Of a stretch of DNA of 32,060 bases, positions 8,873-15,779 are shown one piece after another. Under the pieces are notes generated by a model. It was not told the origin of the DNA, made no database searches, and saw nothing but the letters and a program-made list of their open reading frames with translations. The DNA is from Selenomonadaceae bacterium. GTDB taxonomy: Bacteria; Bacillota; Negativicutes; Selenomonadales; Selenomonadaceae. Each line of letters opens with the position of its first letter. The stretch's first letter is position 1. The position numbers and the translations under genes are program-made. The stretch spans positions 1 through 32,060 of the forward strand of contig JAILRS010000036.1 in NCBI GenBank assembly GCA_024698045.1. Direction: 5' to 3'.

Positions 8873-9777
8873 TGCATAACCTCCGTGAGGAATGTAAATA
8901 TTTTTTCAAAATACGCAGTGGGATTTTTTACTTTGGAGTCTGCATGTCCTGCGCCGTTCACTACAAAAATTTCTTTCGGTGCTGTACATGCCTCCGATAA
9001 TCTTTCCATCATCTCAATCGGAATCAAAGTATCTGCGTCGCCGTGAATGAACAGTACCGGCACTTTTATTTTGTCGACAAATTCAATCGGAGCGGCTTCG
9101 GAAATTTTAGTACCCGTCTTCATTCCGCATACAAAATCTGCGCAGGGCATAATCGGAAATTCGGGCAGACCGAAAATTTTTTCGATTTGAGCCGTGAACA
9201 TTTCATACGCACTTGTGAAACCGCAATCCTCAATCACGGCGACCAAATTATCGGGATTCAAAGCTCCTGCCATTATAACAGTCGCGCCGCCCATTGAAAC
9301 GCCGTGCAAGATAATTTTCGCGTCGGGGTATTCGCTCGAAATTTTTTGCGCCCAATCGTAGACGTCTCGGCTTTCAAATTTTCCCATCGTTATATATTCG
9401 CCGTCACTCCTGCCCTGCGCACGCAAATCCGGTATCAAAACATTCCAGCCGCGTTTCAAATATTCTTCGGCGTAATCGTAAGCAAAACGCCCGTCGCGTC
9501 CGTAGCCGTGAACCAAAATCGCCCAACATCCGGATTTTTCCGCAGGCGTAAATTTTTCGGCGTGCAATGTGATTCCGTCGAAACTCGTTAACGTCAAATC
9601 TTCGCTCGGGAAATTCGGCGCGGGCGGCTCTTTCAATGACGGATCTGCTATTTTCATACAGGCTTCGGGCGGCGATAAATCCGCTCCTCGTTTCAATGCG
9701 TAGTCCACAAAATAATTTCCCACGGCATAAGCCGCAACCGTTAACAATATTATCAGCGCGACTAAAACTTTTTTCAT
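8869..9777 (-). CDS. Membrane-anchored alpha/beta hydrolase (YqkD/COG1073-like)
   Basis: This is a predicted serine hydrolase of the alpha/beta fold; its substrate is unknown. Counting from the first of two adjacent ATGs, a signal-anchor helix covers about residues 4-22. The oxyanion-region HGYGRDG is at 91-97, the nucleophile elbow GVSMGG has S162, the acid is in HGDAD (D250) and the base is H279 in GAGHADS. The catalytic domain would face outward if the N-terminal helix is an anchor. The second ATG (9777) is preferred because AGGAG lies 6 nt from it but only 3 nt from the first (9780). The gene leads the unit with pth and purL and starts just after the tRNA-Pro terminator, leaving no room for a separate promoter between them. 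Confidence 0.85.
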   Translation of the reverse strand: MKKVLVALIILLTVAAYAVGNYFVDYALKRGADLSPPEACMKIADPSLKEPPAPNFPSEDLTLTSFDGITLHAEKFTPAEKSGCWAILVHGYGRDGRFAYDYAEEYLKRGWNVLIPDLRAQGRSDGEYITMGKFESRDVYDWAQKISSEYPDAKIILHGVSMGGATVIMAGALNPDNLVAVIEDCGFTSAYEMFTAQIEKIFGLPEFPIMPCADFVCGMKTGTKISEAAPIEFVDKIKVPVLFIHGDADTLIPIEMMERLSEACTAPKEIFVVNGAGHADSKVKNPTAYFEKIFTFLTEVMQ

Positions 9778-9793
9778 CATGCTCTCCTAACAC

Positions 9794-9826
9794 ATAAAAG
9801 GCGGAAGTCTTTTAAACCTCCGCCTT
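9794..9826 (-). terminator. Rho-independent terminator of tRNA-Pro
   Basis: Perfect 8-bp arms AAGGCGGA and TCCGCCTT (9798-9805 and 9819-9826) form a GC-rich stem followed on the minus strand by CTTTTATG. It lies 15-47 nt past the tRNA 3' end, and only about 20 nt before the hydrolase start codon. Confidence 0.75.
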
Positions 9827-9840
9827 GTTATCTACAGTAT

Positions 9841-9917
9841 TGGTCGGGATGACAGGACTTGAACCTGCGACCTCATCGTCCCGAACGATGCGCGCTACCA
9901 AACTGTGCTACATCCCG
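9841..9917 (-). tRNA. tRNA-Pro (anticodon CGG)
   Basis: The minus strand folds into a full 77-nt cloverleaf. The acceptor arms are CGGGATG (9911-9917) and CATCCCG (9845-9851). The D-arm contains GGTAGCGC, the anticodon stem is CATCG/CGATG around loop TTCGGGA (anticodon CGG, reading CCG), and the T-loop is GGTTCAAGTCC. The discriminator A is followed by an encoded CCA end (9841-9843). Confidence 0.97.
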
Positions 9918-9928
9918 AAAACTATGTC

Positions 9929-9957
9929 ATTCTAACAGATAGCTTTTTAAATTGCAA
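9929..9957 (-). promoter_or_regulatory. Promoter of tRNA-Pro
   Basis: TTGCAA (9952-9957) and TAGAAT (9929-9934) on the minus strand are separated by exactly 17 bp and lie 12 bp upstream of the tRNA 5' end. The upstream lipoprotein gene ends only about 17 bp before the -35 box with no terminator, so read-through can add to expression. Confidence 0.7.
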
Positions 9958-9973
9958 TAGCTTGTCGCAAAAA

Positions 9974-11197
9974 TTATCTCTTACGTTTGTCTTTCTTTAT
10001 CGTGACGTGTTTGGAAAATTTTTCGTAGTTGTCTTTGACAATCGCATTGGTTGTCGTCTGACTCATCGCAAGTTGAATATATTTCCAAGCCTCTTCGTAT
10101 TTCTTTTGGCGGAAGTAAGCAACCGCGATATCGTTGTAGGCGTCGGGGCTGATTGTCTCTATCTTCAATTCGCGTTCGTAATCTTTAATCGCGCCCTTGT
10201 AATCTTTTTTCTGCAATTTGAGCCGCGCCCGATTGTGCCACGCGTCCACAAATTTTTCGTCTATATCAAGAAGTTTATCGTAAGTTTTTATCGCGTCTTT
10301 CGGTTTATCAAGTTTATCCTGTGTCATTGCCAAATTGAAAAGTGCCCCTTTCAATTCGGGCTCGACATCAAGTGCGGATTTAAAATCATCATACGCGCCG
10401 TAAAAATCTCCGCGCTCGTAATTCACAATGCCGCGATAGACGTAAGCCGAAGCCTTATCATCTTCCATCAAGACTTTCAAATCGGCGGCATCTAATGACG
10501 CATCACTTGCGTCGGGCATCTGCGCCTGCATCCACAGTTGTAAAATATCCTCGCCGTAATGATTACCGGGTACCGCCCAAACTCCATTCAAATCCGTCCA
10601 ATTCGTCAGCTTACCGAAAATTTGCGGCTTGAACTTTTTTATCAAATCGTAACGAGGATCTACAATCTCAACGCTGGGCAGACGTTTCGAGGCATACGAC
10701 AACAGATGTTGAACGTGAGCACGCGCGCCCATTTGCGGAGTGTTAAAGTAAGCACCTTTGACGCCGCCGCCGGTTGTACCCAAACCGCAGTAATTATTTT
10801 GTTCTGGGACAACATCGCCGCCGTACGCCCATGTACCCGTTTCCTTTATCGCCTGACAAAGCGCAATATCGGGGCGAATACCTTCGCGTCCTGCCTCGAG
10901 ATAATACAGATGCACAATGTTTTCGACACTGCAATTTAATTTCGGATTCGGATTGCGTTTGTTGATGAAATTAATCATTTGGTCTTGCGTGGCAACGGGT
11001 TCGCCGAAAATAGGGACGTCATTAAAATTTTCGCGCAGGACTATCATCGGCGATCCGTGTTGCGGTGACATTGTCAGTTCAATTTTTTTTAAGCGACGTT
11101 TATCGAATTTTACTTTTGATTTATCGGCAGCCGCCGCGCATGCCGTCAAAGACAACATTAACGTTAAAATTACAAACAGACTTAAAAATTTTCTCAA
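9974..11197 (-). CDS. Lipoprotein with glucosaminidase-like domain and TPR repeats
   Basis: This 407-residue product is a predicted envelope lipoprotein that may cut or bind peptidoglycan. A short basic N-terminus and hydrophobic helix end in the lipobox LTAC (C20). Residues about 90-220 resemble the glucosaminidase/LysM-hydrolase fold: LEAGREGIRPDIALCQ, a putative catalytic E119 in AIKETG, and NNYCGLGTTGGG. About 248-383 are four TPR units, for example residues 248-281 and 316-349. The chosen start is TTG at 11197: AAGGAGG lies 8 nt upstream, and this puts the signal peptide at the N-terminus. The in-frame TTG at 11230 would add 11 residues overlapping trpS. The trpS stop codon touches this SD, so the two genes are one transcript. 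Confidence 0.8.
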   Translation of the reverse strand: MRKFLSLFVILTLMLSLTACAAAADKSKVKFDKRRLKKIELTMSPQHGSPMIVLRENFNDVPIFGEPVATQDQMINFINKRNPNPKLNCSVENIVHLYYLEAGREGIRPDIALCQAIKETGTWAYGGDVVPEQNNYCGLGTTGGGVKGAYFNTPQMGARAHVQHLLSYASKRLPSVEIVDPRYDLIKKFKPQIFGKLTNWTDLNGVWAVPGNHYGEDILQLWMQAQMPDASDASLDAADLKVLMEDDKASAYVYRGIVNYERGDFYGAYDDFKSALDVEPELKGALFNLAMTQDKLDKPKDAIKTYDKLLDIDEKFVDAWHNRARLKLQKKDYKGAIKDYERELKIETISPDAYNDIAVAYFRQKKYEEAWKYIQLAMSQTTTNAIVKDNYEKFSKHVTIKKDKRKR

Positions 11198-11210
11198 GCG
11201 ACGCGCCTCC

Positions 11211-12230
11211 TTACACGTTGAAATAATCAATCTTCATTGCGCGTTTGACACGATTCAAAACGGTCGACGCCTTTGCGCGTGCCTTCTTCGTACCCTCTTT
11301 GAGAATATCCATGACTTCATCGGGACGCGCCTCATATTCGGCATGACGACGGCGAATAGGTTCCATAGTTTCCTCGAGGACTTCGCGCAGATATTTTTTG
11401 ACGGCAACATCACCCAAACCGCCGCGCTGATAATGTTCTTTGAGCTCGGCAACTTTATCCGTATCTTTTGCGAAGGCATCAAGATAAGTGAAGACTACAT
11501 TGCCCTCGATATGTCCGGGGTCTGAAACTTTAATATGTGTCGGGTCGGTGTACATGTCTTTGATTTTCGCGGCAACGGTTGCGCTGTCGTCGCTCAGGTA
11601 AATACAATTACCCAAAGTCTTACTCATCTTCGCCTTACCGTCAATGCCCGGCAATCTGCGGCAGACTTGACTTTTCGGCAAAAAGATTTCGGGTTCAACC
11701 AAAATATTTTCTCCGTAAAGCTCATGCATCTTACGAACAATTTCGCGCGTCTGTTCCAACATCGGGGCTTGATCTTCGCCGACGGGTACGATATTGGCAT
11801 CAAAGGCAGTGATATCGGCCGCTTGGCTGACAGGGTAACACATAAAACCTGCAGGGATACTTGTCTCGAAATTTTTCTGCGCAATTTCGGCTTTAACGGT
11901 CGGATTGCGTTCGAGGCGCGAAACCGTAACGATATTCATGTAGTAAGCGGTCAGCTCGAAAAGTTGCGGTATCTGCGATTGAATGAAGATTGTCGATTTA
12001 TTCGGGTCGAGACCTACCGCCAAATAATCCAACGCGACATTTAAAATATTCTCGTGAACTTTTGCCGGTGTACCTGCGTGATCCGTCAAGGCCTGCGCAT
12101 CTGCAATCATGATATAAATTTCGTCGAATTCGCCGGAGTTCTGCAAATTGACACGTTCGCGCAGACTGCCGACATAATGTCCCAAATGAAGTTTTCCCGT
12201 AGGCCTATCGCCCGTCAAAATAATTTTCAT
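11211..12230 (-). CDS. trpS: Tryptophanyl-tRNA synthetase
   Basis: TrpRS charges tRNA-Trp with tryptophan in the cytosol. The 339-residue length fits bacterial TrpRS (about 330). Class I signatures are clear: [13 protein letters not shown] with the HIGH-like HLGH at 15-18, and KMSKT at 201-205. [14 protein letters not shown] after about 150 belongs to the core of the family. An AAGGAGA SD site precedes the ATG. The leader between the predicted -10 box and the start is only about 35 nt, with no T-box element. The downstream lipoprotein gene is 13 bp away and shares the transcript. Confidence 0.97.
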   Translation of the reverse strand: MKIILTGDRPTGKLHLGHYVGSLRERVNLQNSGEFDEIYIMIADAQALTDHAGTPAKVHENILNVALDYLAVGLDPNKSTIFIQSQIPQLFELTAYYMNIVTVSRLERNPTVKAEIAQKNFETSIPAGFMCYPVSQAADITAFDANIVPVGEDQAPMLEQTREIVRKMHELYGENILVEPEIFLPKSQVCRRLPGIDGKAKMSKTLGNCIYLSDDSATVAAKIKDMYTDPTHIKVSDPGHIEGNVVFTYLDAFAKDTDKVAELKEHYQRGGLGDVAVKKYLREVLEETMEPIRRRHAEYEARPDEVMDILKEGTKKARAKASTVLNRVKRAMKIDYFNV

Positions 12231-12268
12231 CTTTAATTCTCCTTGTCATCGGTAAAAAAATTTTGTCG

Positions 12269-12277
12269 ATTATAACA
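12269..12277 (-). promoter_or_regulatory. Extended -10 promoter of trpS
   Basis: The minus strand reads TGTTATAAT, a perfect TATAAT with the extended TG motif, about 38 bp upstream of the ATG. No good -35 box sits at 17 bp. The sequence from GTGTG through the -10 and into CGACAAAATTTTT is nearly identical to that upstream of the kdtA-lpxK gene. Confidence 0.65.
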
Positions 12278-12306
12278 CACTCCATAAAGTTTTCATACTC
12301 AACGGC

Positions 12307-12334
12307 AAAAAAATTTCCCCGACAATCGCCGAGG
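12307..12334 (-). terminator. Rho-independent terminator of kdtA-lpxK
   Basis: On the minus strand CCTCGGC pairs with GTCGGGG (two G-U pairs) around loop GATT (12317-12334), followed by AAATTTTTTT (12307-12316). It lies about 20 bp past the stop codon. An A-run before the stem could make it work weakly in the other direction. Confidence 0.75.
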
Positions 12335-12352
12335 ATTTTTTTGTTTGAGTGA

Positions 12353-14839
12353 TTAACGTTTGCCGACTTTTTCCTCCAATCGCCGCCGCAACATTTCGCC
12401 GAATTCTTTTCCGCCCTCCTGAAATGTAACTTCAACGCTTATCACGAACACGGGGACACTTTGTTTTTCCTGCGCAAACTCCTTCGGAATTTTCACGGCG
12501 TCTTTCTCCGTCACGATAATCATTTCCGCGCCGAATGAATCGACTTGCCTCATGATATCTTCCATTTCCATAATCGTATAGTCGTGATGATCCGGATAGC
12601 GAAGACTTGAAATAATTTCCGCGCCCAAATCTTTTAACGTACGTTCAAAGGAGGCAGGATTACCGATAGCCGAAACGGCCATGACGCGCCGCCCCGAGAT
12701 TGTGTCGACTCCGATACCTTCTTCCATTAAATCATTTGCCCACTTCGCTAACGGAATCAATTTCCGCGGCTGATGAATACTTTCCACGATTTGCGCGGTG
12801 GGATTGTATTTGTGAACGGTTTCGCGAATCAATTCTCTGGAGCCGTCGCTTGCCTGGTCTACTTTCGTCATCAGGCAGACATCTGCGCGGCTGATATGCG
12901 ACATTGATTCTCTGAGAGTACCGCGCGGCAATAAGTGCCCGTTACCGAAAACAGATACGGCATCGACAAGCAGGATATCCAAATCGCGAATGACCTGCCA
13001 ATGTTGATAACCGTCATCCAATATTACGACTTCGGCGCCGAAATTTTCGATGGCATATTGTCCCGTGACTGCCCGACGCGCTCCGATTAACACAGGCACA
13101 TTAGGCAGATGTTTCGCCAACATGTAAGCTTCATCCCCTGCCTCGGCGGCGTCCATATTCAAATTTTTTCCGTCGGATACTATTCCGACTTCGCCCGAAA
13201 ATTTTGCGCGGTAACCTCTATTCAAAATCACCACACGATATCCCAAATCGCGAATTTCTTTTGCCAAGCGTTGAGCTGTCGGAGTTTTACCGGTACCGCC
13301 CACCGTAATATTTCCCAAACTTATTACGAAACAATTCAACCGCTCTTTGCCCGAGAATCCCAATTCGTAACCGAGCAATCGGAGATTGACAAGCCCCTTG
13401 TAAATCAACGAACCGATATAGAGGAAAAATATCATTATGTGAGTAAAAATCCCGTGGACTTCCTCATCATGAATCAGCCGCAAGAAATACGTCTGCAGAT
13501 TTTCGATTTTCTCCGCCGTATGCAGATGCCTGGCATTTTCCTTCGCTTCGTATTCGGTTAACATTTTGCGCAGGAGGACGGCGGATTTTCTCGACGCGCC
13601 GCGATTTTCATGGACGATTGATATAGTCTCCTGCTCAAGGCGTTTACGTTCTTCGGGTTCGTCGAAAAGTTTTTTCGCCTGCGCGGCAAGTTCATCGTCG
13701 TCGTTTACCGTGATACAAGCGCTGCGCCCTTTGAACAACGAATGCAAGTCTTTAAAATTTTCCATGTGATGCCCGACAATAATTGCTTTGCCGTGCGCAG
13801 CAGGCTCGAGGATATTGTGACCGCCGTGCGATACCAAACTGCCGCCGACATAAATTACGTCGCCGATACTGTAGACCTGCCCGAGTTCGCCGATTGTATC
13901 CAAAATAATGATGTCTTCGTTTTTCGGCGCACGTTTTTGTAATTCGGTGCGTGTACCTACTTTGAAACCTGCCGCCTTGCATAACGCAACAACTTCACGC
14001 GTGCGCAACAGTTCACGGGGAGCAATGACCAACTTTGCATTGGGATGATTTTCGCGAATGGCCTTGAATGCCTTCAGGACAAATTTTTCTTCGCCGCGGT
14101 GAGTACTGCCAGCCAAAAAAATTTCTTTCGCCTCGGTTAATCCCATATCCGATAAAATTTTCGTACGTTGTTCCGCGGTAACATCTGTGTAAGTCTGATC
14201 AAACTTCGTGTTACCCGTCACGGTTACAAGTTCATCGGGCGCGCCCAATTGTTTGACAAAACCTGCGTCGACGGGCGAAGCCATTGCGAAAAGTTTCACC
14301 GTGCTTATCATGTCATCCAAGATGGAGAACATGTATTTATAACGCTTGACACTCTTTTCGGAAATACGCCCGTTGACCATCATGACCGGCACATGATTTT
14401 CCCTGGCGGCCTTTAGAAAGTTCGGCCACAATTCCGTTTCGACATTAAGGAATACGCGCGGAAAAATACGGCGGAAAACCGAAGCCGATACGAAAGGCAA
14501 ATCCAACGGGAAGTAAATTATGCTGTCGGCGTCCTTAATGATTCTGTTCGCCATTTCGTAGCCGCTTGTGGTAACCACCGACACCAAAATCGGCGACTTT
14601 GGAAATTCGCGGCGAAATTCTTTTATCAGCGGACTTGTCGCGACAATTTCTCCCACAGACGCCGCATGTACCCATATGCAATTTTTTTTCGCTACGGGTT
14701 CTAATGCTCCCTTCGGGAAAAATCCGAAACTTTGTTTGATTCGCTCGACAAAGCCGCGCTCACGTATAGATCGAATCATAAATACCGGTATGATTAGTAT
14801 TACGACGAGTATCGCCGCCAAATTGTACAGTAGTTGCAA
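12353..14839 (-). CDS. Fused Kdo transferase and lipid A 4'-kinase (WaaA-LpxK)
   Basis: The 828-residue protein joins two consecutive steps of LPS inner-core synthesis at the inner membrane. Residues 1 to about 430 are 3-deoxy-D-manno-octulosonic acid transferase: N-terminal membrane helix (about 3-22), general base E64 in HAASVGEI, NVETELWPN and the GT-B motif HGGHNILEPAA. Residues about 455-828 are tetraacyldisaccharide 4'-kinase: a second membrane helix (about 466-482), P-loop GGTGKT at 514-519, DDGYQHW at 608-614 and YPDHHDYT near 748-754. Such fusions are known to me from Negativicutes. The start is TTG with AAGGGG upstream; it matches the normal WaaA N-terminus, whereas the first internal ATG would delete the membrane helix. 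In the fused order the kinase, normally the earlier step, lies C-terminal. Confidence 0.93.
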   Translation of the reverse strand: MQLLYNLAAILVVILIIPVFMIRSIRERGFVERIKQSFGFFPKGALEPVAKKNCIWVHAASVGEIVATSPLIKEFRREFPKSPILVSVVTTSGYEMANRIIKDADSIIYFPLDLPFVSASVFRRIFPRVFLNVETELWPNFLKAARENHVPVMMVNGRISEKSVKRYKYMFSILDDMISTVKLFAMASPVDAGFVKQLGAPDELVTVTGNTKFDQTYTDVTAEQRTKILSDMGLTEAKEIFLAGSTHRGEEKFVLKAFKAIRENHPNAKLVIAPRELLRTREVVALCKAAGFKVGTRTELQKRAPKNEDIIILDTIGELGQVYSIGDVIYVGGSLVSHGGHNILEPAAHGKAIIVGHHMENFKDLHSLFKGRSACITVNDDDELAAQAKKLFDEPEERKRLEQETISIVHENRGASRKSAVLLRKMLTEYEAKENARHLHTAEKIENLQTYFLRLIHDEEVHGIFTHIMIFFLYIGSLIYKGLVNLRLLGYELGFSGKERLNCFVISLGNITVGGTGKTPTAQRLAKEIRDLGYRVVILNRGYRAKFSGEVGIVSDGKNLNMDAAEAGDEAYMLAKHLPNVPVLIGARRAVTGQYAIENFGAEVVILDDGYQHWQVIRDLDILLVDAVSVFGNGHLLPRGTLRESMSHISRADVCLMTKVDQASDGSRELIRETVHKYNPTAQIVESIHQPRKLIPLAKWANDLMEEGIGVDTISGRRVMAVSAIGNPASFERTLKDLGAEIISSLRYPDHHDYTIMEMEDIMRQVDSFGAEMIIVTEKDAVKIPKEFAQEKQSVPVFVISVEVTFQEGGKEFGEMLRRRLEEKVGKR

Positions 14840-14937
14840 TGAACGCGCCCCTTTGCAAAATTTTTCTTGGTTACGATTTTAACAGTGCCGCCGAAAAATT
14901 TTTCACGGGACAACGACGGCGAATAAAAATTTTGTCG

Positions 14938-14946
14938 ATTATATCA
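14938..14946 (-). promoter_or_regulatory. Extended -10 promoter of kdtA-lpxK
   Basis: The minus strand reads TGATATAAT (TG-N-TATAAT) about 100 bp upstream of the TTG start. The region immediately upstream is the T-run of the hisIE terminator, so there is no normal -35 box. The initial transcribed bases match those of the trpS promoter. Confidence 0.6.
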
Positions 14947-14952
14947 CACGCC

Positions 14953-14984
14953 GAAAAAAAAATCTGCCGCTGTTAACGACAGAT
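14953..14984 (-). terminator. Rho-independent terminator of hisIE
   Basis: ATCTGTCG pairs with CGGCAGAT (arms at 14962-14969 and 14977-14984, one G-U pair) and is followed on the minus strand by nine T residues. It lies about 35 bp past the hisIE stop and abuts the next promoter. Confidence 0.85.
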
Positions 14985-15019
14985 GAAAATTTTTTACAAA
15001 TACTTTTACCGTTCAAGAA

Positions 15020-15718
15020 TCAATCTGCGGGACGTTCGCCGGTCTTTCCTTTGAATTTGTGATAACTTCCGCCTTTGCGTCTGCTCATCAATTCGCCGAA
15101 AAGTTCCTCGGGTTTGATGCCGTGCCACGCCAATAAAACAAGGCAATGATACCACAAGTCACCCATCTCGTATAAAATTTCGTCGCGGTTACCGTTCTTA
15201 GACGCGATTATCGTTTCTACTGCTTCTTCGCCGACTTTCTTCAAAATTTTGTCGTGACCCATATTGAAAAGATAATTCGTATAAGAACCTTCGACGGGAT
15301 GACGCTGACGATCTTTGATGACCGAATACAATTCATACAGGACAAGCGATAAATCTTCCGGAGGTTGGTCGACGATTGCGGGGAGATTTTTATTTTCGTC
15401 GAGACGTCTGCCGCTGAAACACGAATAAGTTCCCGTGTGACATGCCACGCCCGTCTGATGTACTTTGACTAAAATTGTATCGCCGTCGCAATCGTAATAC
15501 AACGCCTTGACTTGCTGAACGTTGCCACTCTCTTCGCCCTTCTGCCACAACTTTTGACGGCTGCGACTGTAAAAATGCGTGTAACCCGTTTCTATAGTTT
15601 TCTTGAGTGATTCTTCGTTCATGTAGGCAAGCATCAAAACCTGTCCGCTTTCCTCCTGAACAATTGCGGGCACGAGTCCGCGCTCATCGAATTTTATTTT
15701 ACTGATGTCAATGTCCAT
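15020..15718 (-). CDS. hisI: Bifunctional phosphoribosyl-AMP cyclohydrolase / phosphoribosyl-ATP pyrophosphatase
   Basis: HisIE carries out steps 2 and 3 of histidine synthesis: pyrophosphate removal from PR-ATP, then opening of the adenine ring of PR-AMP. The 232 residues contain the HisI domain first (about 1-115), with [23 protein letters not shown] holding the metal-binding Asp and Cys residues. The HisE domain follows (about 122-225), with [16 protein letters not shown] and YEMGDLWYH. An AAAGGAGG SD site lies 9 nt before the ATG, and a good promoter lies upstream. No other his gene is nearby; the strong terminator directly after it shows it is expressed alone here. Confidence 0.95.
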   Translation of the reverse strand: MDIDISKIKFDERGLVPAIVQEESGQVLMLAYMNEESLKKTIETGYTHFYSRSRQKLWQKGEESGNVQQVKALYYDCDGDTILVKVHQTGVACHTGTYSCFSGRRLDENKNLPAIVDQPPEDLSLVLYELYSVIKDRQRHPVEGSYTNYLFNMGHDKILKKVGEEAVETIIASKNGNRDEILYEMGDLWYHCLVLLAWHGIKPEELFGELMSRRKGGSYHKFKGKTGERPAD

Positions 15719-15744
15719 ATCAAAAGACCTCCTTTGACATCGAT

Positions 15745-15773
15745 ATTTTACCAGAAATTTTCATTTGCTACAA
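15745..15773 (-). promoter_or_regulatory. Predicted promoter of hisIE
   Basis: TTGTAG (15768-15773) and TAAAAT (15745-15750) on the minus strand are 17 bp apart, just past the stop codon of the FtsA-like gene. No terminator separates the two genes, so some read-through is possible. Confidence 0.55.
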
Positions 15774-15779
15774 GCCGCG

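Noticed and set aside
12231..12300. T-box or other tryptophan-responsive leader for trpS
   Set aside because: The leader is only about 35 nt after the -10 box, too short for a T-box, and lacks its conserved motif.
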